Shown here: in pieces, positions 24,044-31,235 of the stretch
Position numbering within the stretch: the first letter of the stretch is position 1
Layout: every line of letters starts with the position of its first letter
NCBI GenBank assembly: GCA_024277135.1
Contig: JAJRVV010000022.1
Location: 1-38,550 of the forward strand
Direction: 5' to 3'
Length of the DNA stretch: 38,550 nucleotides
From: Chloroflexota bacterium
Lineage (GTDB): Bacteria > Chloroflexota > Anaerolineae > Promineifilales > Promineifilaceae
The notes under the pieces: generated by a model
Database searches by the model: none
Seen by the model: the letters and a program-made list of their open reading frames with translations, nothing else
Told to the model about the DNA's origin: nothing
Translations under genes and position numbers: made by a program

Positions 24044-24589
24044 ATGAAAGTGCTGTTGAAAGTAGACGTTGATAATCTTGGTTTTGCTGGTGAAGTACAC
24101 AAAGTTGCCGCTGGTTACGGCCGTAACTATTTAATCCCGAAAGGATTGGCCGTAAAAGCATCGGCCACGCTCACCAATCAAGCAGAATCATGGCGGAAGC
24201 AAGCTGAAATCCGCCGCGCCGAGCAACGCAAGGAGTTCGAGACTTTGTCCGAACGCATCCGCGAGGTTCATCTCAGCTTCACCGCCCGCGCCGGCAGTTC
24301 CGGCAAACTGTACGGTTCCATCACCACCGCCCAGATCGCTGACGAATTAAACGCCGCCTTGGGCCTGAGTATTGACCGGCGCAAAGTGGGCGCCGAAGCC
24401 CTGCGTCAGTTAGGCGATCACCCGGTGGTTGTGCGCTTAAACGCCGATTTCCAGCCGGAATTCGTCGTTTCTGTTGTAGCGGAGGGCGCAGAAGAGGATG
24501 AAACTGAAAGCGAAACGGCCGTCGCCGACATCGAGGTAGAAGCCGAAGAAGAAACTGACGCCGCCGTGGTTGAAGAAGAAGCTGAATAA
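24044..24589 (+). CDS. rplI: 50S ribosomal protein L9 with an acidic tail
   Basis: This 181-residue protein is bL9. The N-terminal rRNA-binding domain MKVLLKVDVDNLGFAGEVHKVAAGYGRNYLIPKGLA is canonical, then the long connecting helix (about 42-75) and the C-terminal domain (FTARAGSSGKLYGSITTAQIADELN). L9 is normally about 148-150 residues; here a tail of about 30 residues (150-181) is almost only Glu, Asp, Ala, Val and Thr. bL9 sits near the L1 stalk and helps frame maintenance. The gene is not next to rpsF, ssb or rpsR, its common partners. Confidence 0.96.
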   Translation: MKVLLKVDVDNLGFAGEVHKVAAGYGRNYLIPKGLAVKASATLTNQAESWRKQAEIRRAEQRKEFETLSERIREVHLSFTARAGSSGKLYGSITTAQIADELNAALGLSIDRRKVGAEALRQLGDHPVVVRLNADFQPEFVVSVVAEGAEEDETESETAVADIEVEAEEETDAAVVEEEAE

Positions 24590-24608
24590 TCATTCCGCTT
24601 TGCATCCG

Positions 24609-24641
24609 AGGCGCTGGTAAGCTCTTGCTGAACCAGCGCCT
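24609..24641 (+). terminator. 10-bp hairpin between rplI and the rodZ-like gene
   Basis: AGGCGCTGGT (24609-24618) pairs perfectly with ACCAGCGCCT (24632-24641) around a 13-nt loop. There is no T-run, so it is either a weak terminator or a processing or attenuation hairpin. Confidence 0.45.
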
Positions 24642-24659
24642 TGCGTCCATCTGGACACC

Positions 24660-25547
24660 ATGAACGAATTTGGTCATATCCTCCGCGAAGCCCGTGAAAC
24701 CAAGGGGCTGACGTTGGCCCAAGTGCAGGAGCAAATCCGCATCAATGCCGGCTACCTGGAAGCGATGGAATCTGGCGAGTACGGCCGTTTGCCCACCCCG
24801 GTTCACGCGCGCGGTTTTTTGCGGAATTACGCCCGCTTCCTGGGACTCGACCCACAGCCTTTGCTGGATCGGTATCAACAAACGCTGGCCCATCCTGAAG
24901 CTTTGCCCCACACCGGCAACGGCAACGACGAAATCCCCCTCGTTTTACCCAACGATCAGACTTTCTTCGATCCGGTAAATCTCTCCCTGGACGACAGCGT
25001 CAGCCGCAACCGTTCTGAATCGCTTTTAAGGTTGGTCATCATCATCGCTATTCTGGCCACGATTGGCCTCATCGCCAACCGCTTCGTCCCCCTCCTCACC
25101 GGCGATGGGGATGGCACGGAACAGTTAACCGAAGGGATCAACGCCGTCGTCCAGGAAATCACCAACAGCGATGCGACGGCCGTCGTCCCGGAGGCAACGG
25201 CCGTCACTCCCGCAGACGGCGGCATCATCTCCACCAGCCGCAACGATGCCGCTTCAGCCGCAGCCACCCCCAGCCCCACGCGGCCGTCCCTGCCCCCGCT
25301 CGACATCATCCGCCTCAAACTGGAAATCACCGAGCGCGCCTGGATGGAAGTCACCATAGATGGCGACGTAGTTTTCAGCGGCATCGCCAAAAAAGGCGAC
25401 CCGCCCTATGAGTGGGAAGCGCAGCAAGAAGCCATCGTCAACACTGGCAACGCCGTCGGCGTCGTCGTCACCATCAACGACATCTTGCTCGGCCGTCTTG
25501 GCGGCCGGGGCCAAAACGTCGAAGAAACTTGGCAAACAACCAATTGA
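24660..25547 (+). CDS. RodZ-like helix-turn-helix membrane protein
   Basis: This 295-residue protein has an N-terminal Xre-type helix-turn-helix (residues 4-68: LREARETKGLTLAQVQEQIRI, LPTPVHARGFLRNYARFLGLDP), a single transmembrane helix (about 121-145), a Thr/Pro/Ala-rich linker and a C-terminal DUF4115-type beta domain (about 215-290: IRLKLEITERAWMEVTIDGDVVFSG). This is the RodZ layout: the cytoplasmic domain binds MreB and the outer domain faces the wall. The family links to cell shape, but in filamentous Chloroflexota the role is inferred. rimO lies downstream, a common pairing, but one unrelated gene intervenes here. Confidence 0.88.
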   Translation: MNEFGHILREARETKGLTLAQVQEQIRINAGYLEAMESGEYGRLPTPVHARGFLRNYARFLGLDPQPLLDRYQQTLAHPEALPHTGNGNDEIPLVLPNDQTFFDPVNLSLDDSVSRNRSESLLRLVIIIAILATIGLIANRFVPLLTGDGDGTEQLTEGINAVVQEITNSDATAVVPEATAVTPADGGIISTSRNDAASAAATPSPTRPSLPPLDIIRLKLEITERAWMEVTIDGDVVFSGIAKKGDPPYEWEAQQEAIVNTGNAVGVVVTINDILLGRLGGRGQNVEETWQTTN

Positions 25548-25632
25548 CACTGTTCAGTAATCAGCAAACAGCCAGCAAAGCAAAATTCGGTTAACCAACC
25601 TCTTAAATACAAACTATACATCGAGGTAATTA

Positions 25633-26349
25633 ATGCACACTGAATGCCTAAATATTTTTGACTCAGATAGTCTAAACTACGCGGCTAATTTAATTACTCA
25701 TGGAGAAATTGTTGCCAGTTACTTTAATGGAGGCTTTGTTTTCTTCGGTGATGTTGATCAGGAAGAAACGGCAAACAAGGTGTTCAAAATCAAAAAGCGT
25801 CCCTGCGAGAAAACACTTGGCCTGAGTTGCGATCCCCTATACCTTAATGAATACGTTGATCTAACCGCCGCTACCCTTAAACATTACCCTTTGCAGACAA
25901 TCCAACAACTTTACCGAGAAATTCATGCGTTAGGACTCATTCTTCCGGCAAGCGATTCCGGCGTCCCTTCCTATCTAATTAAAAACGGTGCAATTCTGAT
26001 TGTGTGGACAGAATACCCTCCACATTATCCTATGCGCCAGTTGATGGAAAAACTAAGGGAAAAAGGCAAACGAGCTGTACTTGGCGCCTCTGCTAATATA
26101 AGCGGCGAACCAACTTATACCACCCTTGAGCAGATGATTGACACATTTGGGGGGAAGGTGCCGCTAATCTTAAACGGATCATGCGATCTTCCAGCGTACC
26201 GAAAGAAATCGACCACAATCGTTGATTTTACCACTAAACGCCCCCGTCTAATTCGAGAGGGCAGCGTCCCTGAGAAAGAAATAAGAGAATGCCTGGAACG
26301 TCTTGATCTAGGCGATCTGTTTGTAGGCCAAGATGTGATTAGACTCTGA
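25633..26349 (+). CDS. YrdC/Sua5-like protein with an atypical active-site segment
   Basis: This 238-residue protein has the YrdC fold signatures: KIKKRPCEKTLGL near 50-62 (the KxR...K-type nucleotide-binding stretch), GASANISGEP near 156-165, and STTIVDFT...RLIREGSV near the end. YrdC/Sua5 enzymes make threonylcarbamoyl-AMP for tRNA t6A. The usual N-terminal TxTVYGL segment is replaced by FNGGFVFFGDVDQ, so substrate binding may differ and this may not be the housekeeping copy. Its codon use is visibly AT-richer than its neighbours, it contains no ACGGCCGT, and it sits between rodZ-like and rimO, suggesting acquisition by transfer. Confidence 0.8.
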   Translation: MHTECLNIFDSDSLNYAANLITHGEIVASYFNGGFVFFGDVDQEETANKVFKIKKRPCEKTLGLSCDPLYLNEYVDLTAATLKHYPLQTIQQLYREIHALGLILPASDSGVPSYLIKNGAILIVWTEYPPHYPMRQLMEKLREKGKRAVLGASANISGEPTYTTLEQMIDTFGGKVPLILNGSCDLPAYRKKSTTIVDFTTKRPRLIREGSVPEKEIRECLERLDLGDLFVGQDVIRL

Positions 26350-26356
26350 TCCCCCT

Positions 26357-27715
26357 ATGACCAAACAAAAACAAAAGAAGCAGTTCTTCCTGCTCAGCCT
26401 CGGTTGCAGCAAAAACAGGGTTGACTCGGAAAGCATGGCCGAACTGCTGCACAAAGCAGGCTTTTCCGGCGCGGCCGCTCCCGATGACGCCAGCGTCCTC
26501 ATCGTCAACACCTGCGGTTTTATCGAAGACGCCCGGCAGGAATCTATCGGCGCGCTGCAAGAGTTGGCCGAGTTTAAGCAGAAGAACCAACTACTCATCG
26601 CCGCCGGCTGTATGGCCCAGCGGTACGGCGATGAGGTAGTACAGTGGGTTCCCGGCATTGATGGCGTCATCGGCACCCGGCGCTGGATGGACATTGTGCC
26701 TTTCATCCGCCGACTGCGCCGCCGCCCACACCCGCAGCCGCTCTACCATCTGCCGGATGAGGCGAGCGCGGTGGGCCGGGATGAACGAGGGATTTTGCGG
26801 GCGTCGGTGCAAGGAGCCAGCGCCTACCTGAAAATCGCGGACGGATGTAGACGGCCGTGCGCCTTTTGCGCCATCCCCCAAATCAAAGGAACCCTCGTCA
26901 GCCGCCCCCTGGATACCATCGTCGCCGAAGCGGTGCGTTTACAAGAAACGGGCATCCAGGAATTGATCATCATCTCCCAGGACAGCACCGACTACGGCCA
27001 CGACCTCGGTTTGAAAAATGGTCTCAGCCGCCTGCTCAACCGCATCGTCCGCGCCGCCCCCGACATCCCCTGGATTCGCGTCATGTACGCCTATCCTGGC
27101 TACGTCACCGACGAACTCATCGAAACCATGGCCGCCCACCCCCAAATCGTCAACTACCTAGACATCCCGCTCCAGCACGGCCACCGGGAAACTTTGAAAC
27201 GCATGCGCCGCCCGGCCAACGTCGAATGGATTTACCGTACCATCGAAAAATTGCGCGCCGCCATGCCCGACATCGCCATTCGCACCACCTTCATCGTCGG
27301 CTATCCCGGCGAAACAGACGAGGAATTTACCGCCCTCAAAACGATGGTCAGCGATTTGCAGTTTGACCGGGTGGGCGCGTTTACCTACTCCTACGAGGCG
27401 TCCACCCCATCCGGCCAGCTACCCAACCAGGTGCCGCCAGAAGTGATGGCGGCGCGGCGAGATGAGTTGATGACGCGGCAGCAATCCATTTCGCTGACGA
27501 AAAACCAGGCGCAGGTGGGGCGGACGCTGCCCATCCTAGTGGAAGGGTACGGCGACAAGGTGAGCATAGGCCGCGCTTACCGGGACGCGCCGGAGATTGA
27601 CGGGTTGGTGATTGTGCCGGGGGAACTGCCGCTGGGCCAAATCACGCCGGTGCGGATTGACGGGGCGACAGTGTATGATTTGACGGCCGTCAAAAACGAA
27701 AAACGAAAAACATAA
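26357..27715 (+). CDS. rimO: Ribosomal protein S12 methylthiotransferase RimO
   Basis: This 452-residue radical SAM enzyme adds a methylthio group to an aspartate of ribosomal protein S12. The N-terminal UPF0004 domain has its cluster cysteines (Cys17 in SLGCSKN, then NTCGF and AAGCMAQRYG). The radical SAM motif is CRRPCAFC (Cys164, Cys168, Cys171). The SAM-domain segments YAYPGYVTDELIETM and YLDIPLQHGHRETLKRMRR are typical of RimO rather than MiaB. A C-terminal TRAM domain follows. One ACGGCCGT copy encodes the Arg-Pro of the cluster motif. Length is normal. Confidence 0.95.
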   Translation: MTKQKQKKQFFLLSLGCSKNRVDSESMAELLHKAGFSGAAAPDDASVLIVNTCGFIEDARQESIGALQELAEFKQKNQLLIAAGCMAQRYGDEVVQWVPGIDGVIGTRRWMDIVPFIRRLRRRPHPQPLYHLPDEASAVGRDERGILRASVQGASAYLKIADGCRRPCAFCAIPQIKGTLVSRPLDTIVAEAVRLQETGIQELIIISQDSTDYGHDLGLKNGLSRLLNRIVRAAPDIPWIRVMYAYPGYVTDELIETMAAHPQIVNYLDIPLQHGHRETLKRMRRPANVEWIYRTIEKLRAAMPDIAIRTTFIVGYPGETDEEFTALKTMVSDLQFDRVGAFTYSYEASTPSGQLPNQVPPEVMAARRDELMTRQQSISLTKNQAQVGRTLPILVEGYGDKVSIGRAYRDAPEIDGLVIVPGELPLGQITPVRIDGATVYDLTAVKNEKRKT

Positions 27716-27745
27716 TTCAGCCATCATTTTTCAACCATCCTTCTG

Positions 27746-27754
27746 TGGTACAAT
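27746..27754 (+). promoter_or_regulatory. Extended -10 promoter placed almost on the start codon
   Basis: TGG followed by TACAAT (27749-27754) ends 7 bp before the ATG at 27762. Transcription would start at or next to the A of the ATG, implying a leaderless or near-leaderless mRNA. No clear -35 is present. Confidence 0.5.
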
Positions 27755-27761
27755 CCCGCGC

Positions 27762-28319
27762 ATGAAACGATTTGAACATATCATTTTGCTGATCATCACG
27801 GCCGTTTTGGGCGTGACCTGGATCGTTTACTCGCGGGAGCCGGTGTTGAATCGGGCAGATGTGGCGCTGACGGAAGCGCCCATGGTGGGCCGCCTGGCCC
27901 CCGATTTCACCCTGTCAACGCCGGATGGCGAATCTTGGACGCTGACCGATGTGGTGGATCGGGATGGGGCAGACGGCCGTCCCGTCGTCCTCAACTATTG
28001 GGCCAGTTGGTGCGGGCCGTGCCGCATCGAGACCCCGCAACTGCAAGCCGCCAGTCTCAAATATAAAGAGCGGGTGACGATTATGGGCGTCAATCAAGGG
28101 GAAGACGCCCGCACCGTAACCGAATTTGGCCTTAGTTTTGGCCTGACTTATCCGCTGTTGGTGGATCAAAATAATGATGTCAATCTGCGCTACAGCGTCC
28201 TCAGCTTGCCCACCACCATTTTCATTGACCGCAAAGGAGTGGTGCGCGAGGTGTTGATCGGCATCATGAACCAGGCCATCCTGGAAGACCGCATCACCCG
28301 TTTGTTGGAGGAGGGCTAA
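27762..28319 (+). CDS. TlpA/ResA-type thiol-disulfide oxidoreductase
   Basis: This 185-residue protein has an N-terminal transmembrane anchor (about 7-23) and a thioredoxin-fold domain with the active site WCGPC (Cys84, Cys87) and the cis-Pro segment SLPTTIFIDRKGVV. The layout matches TlpA/ResA/CcmG-type reductases that act outside the cytoplasmic membrane on cytochrome apoproteins or other thiol proteins. The Lgt-like gene starts 3 bp after its stop, so the two are co-expressed. A diheme cytochrome c is encoded 5 kb downstream but in another unit. Confidence 0.9.
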   Translation: MKRFEHIILLIITAVLGVTWIVYSREPVLNRADVALTEAPMVGRLAPDFTLSTPDGESWTLTDVVDRDGADGRPVVLNYWASWCGPCRIETPQLQAASLKYKERVTIMGVNQGEDARTVTEFGLSFGLTYPLLVDQNNDVNLRYSVLSLPTTIFIDRKGVVREVLIGIMNQAILEDRITRLLEEG

Positions 28320-28322
28320 ACC

Positions 28323-29048
28323 ATGTATCCGGCGATCAACATTGGCTCTTTTGTGCTGCCCACGGCCGCATTCATCTATCTGGTGGGGGCGTGGCTCAGC
28401 CTCGGTCTGGTGGAGCGGGCAGCCAAGATGATGGGTTTGGATGCGGAAAAGATGTACGGCACGGCCGTCGCCGGCATCATAGCCGGTCTGGTAGGGGCGC
28501 GGCTGCTGTTTGTGGCGCTTTACTGGTCAGCCTTCCGTGACAACCTGCTGGGCATCGTCTGGCCCATCAACAGCGGCTACAACATGTGGGGTGGGTTGAT
28601 ATTTGGACTGGCGGGCGCGTTTTTTTACGGCCGTGCCAAACAACTCTCCCTCAGCGACACGCTGGATGTGCTGGCCCCCGGCCTTATGCTGGGATTCATC
28701 AGCATCAGTCTGGCCGATTTTCTGGCCGGGCCAGGCTTCGGCACGTTGACGCGGGTTCCCTGGGCCATCACCCAATTCTCCATGCGCCGCCATCCGGTGC
28801 AGATTTATGAGATGTTGGCGGGGATTGGCGTGTTGGCGGTCTGGTGGCGGGTGCGCCCCTATCGCGCATTTTCCGGCCAATTGTTTCTCATCGCCGCCGT
28901 TCTGTACAGCGGCGGCCGTCTCTTCCTGGATGCGTTTCGGGCCAATGCCTGGGTCAGCGACAACGGCTACCACGTCCTGCAAATCATCAGCCTGATCATC
29001 ATGCTGGCCACCCTCTTCCTGCTGGGCCGCCTACAGAATAATGAATAG
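28323..29048 (+). CDS. Lgt-like polytopic membrane protein, divergent
   Basis: This 241-residue protein has about seven membrane segments and resembles prolipoprotein diacylglyceryl transferase (Lgt): GLVGARLLFVALY, NMWGGLIFG, RRHPVQIYE and GRLFLDAFR align to family blocks. The hallmark GRxGNF(I/V)N block, which holds an arginine essential in E. coli Lgt, is replaced by SISLADFLAGPGFGTL. It may be an Lgt paralogue with altered activity rather than the lipoprotein-modifying enzyme. It is coupled to the TlpA-like gene, which hints at a shared envelope role. Lipoproteins exist here (see 3761), so a true Lgt is expected elsewhere. Confidence 0.75.
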   Translation: MYPAINIGSFVLPTAAFIYLVGAWLSLGLVERAAKMMGLDAEKMYGTAVAGIIAGLVGARLLFVALYWSAFRDNLLGIVWPINSGYNMWGGLIFGLAGAFFYGRAKQLSLSDTLDVLAPGLMLGFISISLADFLAGPGFGTLTRVPWAITQFSMRRHPVQIYEMLAGIGVLAVWWRVRPYRAFSGQLFLIAAVLYSGGRLFLDAFRANAWVSDNGYHVLQIISLIIMLATLFLLGRLQNNE

Positions 29049-29064
29049 TGACATGAAGCCTCAC

Positions 29065-29101
29065 TTCACAATTCATTATTAATTATTCACAATTCATTAT
29101 T
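29065..29101. repeat. Direct repeat of TTCACAATTCATTATT
   Basis: Two copies of TTCACAATTCATTATT lie 21 bp apart between the Lgt-like gene and the next promoter. It is an AT-rich intergenic iteration of the same general type as others in this window. Confidence 0.7.
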
Positions 29102-29111
29102 TCCTCGATTC

Positions 29112-29140
29112 TTGCCGCCTCACCGCCGTTAGGCTAAACT
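29112..29140 (+). promoter_or_regulatory. Promoter with -10 six bases before the start codon
   Basis: TTGCCG (29112-29117), 17 bp, then TAAACT (29135-29140); the ATG is at 29147. The spacing implies a leaderless or near-leaderless transcript, as at 27762. Confidence 0.45.
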
Positions 29141-29146
29141 CTGCCC

Positions 29147-30472
29147 ATGCAACCTCAAAACCGGGCGCCCCTCATCATATTGCTGGTAATCATCGCCGCG
29201 TTGGCCGCATTTTTCTTCTGGCGCCGCAGCGCCCAGGCTGCCTTTGGCCCGGCGCTGGCGTTGTGTCCTGGCCCGGACAGCTACGGTTACACCTGCGCCC
29301 CCGGCGCCCAATTCGCCTACATTGACGCCACCAACGACACCTTCTTATACGCGGACGATGGCACGACCACAATTGCTCTCCCCTTCCCCTTTACCTTTTA
29401 TGGCACGACTTACACCGAAGCCGCGCTGAGCAGCAACGGCAACATACAGTTTGGCAATGACAACGGCGCGTTTTTTAATGAGTGCATGGAATCAGGGCCG
29501 GTTCCGGGAATGGGAGATTTGATCGCGCCTTACTGGGACGATCTGAACCTGGCCTTTGCCGGTTTCTTGGAGACAGAACTGGTGGGCGAAGCGCCGCAGC
29601 GGGTATTTGTCATTGAGTGGGACGATGTGCCCCGTTTTGGCGAAGACCCGGATGATCGAGTCACGTTTGAAGTGCAGTTGATTGAAGGCGCAAATGACAT
29701 CGTGTTCCTTTATCAGGATGTGCGCACGTTTATCAGCGACAAGGGCGGCAGCGCCACGGTGGGCTTGCAAAGCGAAATGCAGGGTTTGGCTCTCCAGTTT
29801 AGCTGCCATCAACCGGCGCTGGCGGATGGCAGCGGCCTTTCGTTCCTGCATCCGGCCCAGCCCAATGGGGAGATTGGTCAGGAAGCGGCCGTTTCCCTTA
29901 CCCCATCCGCCAATCCTATCGCCGCCAAAGGGGTGACGGCCGATTTGATGGCAGCAGCCGCTGCCGGCCAACCATCCGCCCTGGAAAACCTCAAAGCCCA
30001 TTGGATCAGCCAACAGCCGCAGCGGTTGGCAGTCTGGCAGCAGCTTGATCTGACCGGTGACGCCCGGCCCGAACTGGCGACCATATGGCGCGGCGCGGCG
30101 CAGTTCCCGGAGCTGGCGCAACTGGCTGTCATCAGTTTAGACGAAAACCGTCAACCAACTTTGCTGCTGGATCAAATGCTTTCTTCACGCAAAACTCCCT
30201 TCGCCCAGCCGGAAATCGTCGAAATGGCCGACCTGACGGAGGACGGCCGTCCCGACCTGCTCATTCTGGACAAAGCCAGCGGCCGTTTGCAAGTGTTGAT
30301 TTCCGGAGAAACGGTACAGCTTGTGCCGGTTCCTGAAATTTGCCAGGGGAGTCTTATCATTACGGATGCTGATCAGGACGGCCGTCCCGAAATCATACGC
30401 GACCAATGCGACCTTTCCCCCAAACGTGTCAGCTACCAGTGGGACGGCCGTCAATTCCGAATCTCCCGCTAA
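29147..30472 (+). CDS. Exported beta-domain protein with FG-GAP-like repeats
   Basis: This 441-residue protein has an N-terminal transmembrane or signal helix (about 8-25). Residues about 45-230 form a beta-rich domain with FTFYGTTYTEAALSSNGNIQFGNDNG and DLIAPYWDDLNL, a pattern common in nidogen-like and other bacterial extracellular domains. The C-terminal half (about 285-441) contains repeated DLTxDxRP(E/D)L units (DLTGDARPELATIW, DLTEDGRPDLLILD, DADQDGRPEIIRD), like FG-GAP/VCBS calcium-binding repeats. It is probably a surface or adhesion protein anchored by its N-terminus. No catalytic motif was seen. Confidence 0.78.
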   Translation: MQPQNRAPLIILLVIIAALAAFFFWRRSAQAAFGPALALCPGPDSYGYTCAPGAQFAYIDATNDTFLYADDGTTTIALPFPFTFYGTTYTEAALSSNGNIQFGNDNGAFFNECMESGPVPGMGDLIAPYWDDLNLAFAGFLETELVGEAPQRVFVIEWDDVPRFGEDPDDRVTFEVQLIEGANDIVFLYQDVRTFISDKGGSATVGLQSEMQGLALQFSCHQPALADGSGLSFLHPAQPNGEIGQEAAVSLTPSANPIAAKGVTADLMAAAAAGQPSALENLKAHWISQQPQRLAVWQQLDLTGDARPELATIWRGAAQFPELAQLAVISLDENRQPTLLLDQMLSSRKTPFAQPEIVEMADLTEDGRPDLLILDKASGRLQVLISGETVQLVPVPEICQGSLIITDADQDGRPEIIRDQCDLSPKRVSYQWDGRQFRISR

Positions 30473-30481
30473 ACCAGGAGC

Positions 30482-30499
30482 AATCCAAAATCCAAAATC
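30482..30499. repeat. AATCCAAAATCCAAAATC iteration
   Basis: Two to three heptamers of the CCAAAAT type, reverse complement of the unit at 1736-1763 and 8597-8632. Confidence 0.65.
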
Positions 30500-30569
30500 A
30501 TTAGACTTGCCAAGCCGCTGCGAAACGGGTACTATGCCCGCCAAAAATCAGGACGTGGAGAATAGCAGG

Positions 30570-31235
30570 ATGTTTGAAGTAAATGGCAAATATGCAAATC
30601 GGAAAGGCGAATACACCGTTTTGGCGATCCATCCGCCCAAAATGCACATCCGTTATGACGATGGCGCCGAAGCAAACCTGAACATGAACATCCAGGAACG
30701 AATTTGGGTCAACATTGCCGCCGAGCGGGAACGGGAGAACGCCAAATTACGGAAACGGGCGCAACAAAACAAGCATTACATCAAAGCGATCCGTGTGCCT
30801 AACCTTGATGACATATCCTTTCCCGGCTGGCAAGAGCGCGTCATCATGGCTCCGGATGAACACCTCGCCAAAACCTTGAAATCAGGGGATCGGATCATCT
30901 TCTATGACCTGGAAACGCAGACATTTATCGCCGTCGCCACCATCACCGGCGCAGCTTTTAAGAAAAACCCAAAAGATTATTTCTTCACAACCGAAGTCAA
31001 AAGCGCCACTTTTTTTCCGATGGATCGGGATGCGGACACTCATCAATTGGAATTAGGGCTGGCGGTTGATTTGGTAGAGTTGGAAAGTCAACCCGACTTT
31101 GCCCAAAGGGAGTTGAAGCCAGAAATGATGCTGCCCATCACCGAAGATGAGTTTGAATTGTTGGCCGAATCGTTAGCGGAAGTGAGTGAAGAAGACCTTG
31201 ACCAGGATTTCAAAGAAGACGAAGAAGACGAATAA
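30570..31235 (+). CDS. Possible PUA-fold (EVE/ASCH-like) protein with an acidic tail
   Basis: I do not firmly recognise this 221-residue protein. It begins with a short beta segment (MFEVNGKYANRKGEYTVLAIHPPKMHIRYDDG), continues with a charged helix, then a domain (about 85-180) with GDRIIFYDLETQTFIAVATITGAAFKKNP that resembles EVE/ASCH-type PUA-fold proteins, which bind modified nucleic acids. The last 30 residues are very acidic. ATG at 30570 is preferred; an in-frame ATG at 30534 would add 12 residues. The stop abuts the metG ATG with no gap, so the two are translationally coupled. Confidence 0.65.
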   Translation: MFEVNGKYANRKGEYTVLAIHPPKMHIRYDDGAEANLNMNIQERIWVNIAAERERENAKLRKRAQQNKHYIKAIRVPNLDDISFPGWQERVIMAPDEHLAKTLKSGDRIIFYDLETQTFIAVATITGAAFKKNPKDYFFTTEVKSATFFPMDRDADTHQLELGLAVDLVELESQPDFAQRELKPEMMLPITEDEFELLAESLAEVSEEDLDQDFKEDEEDE

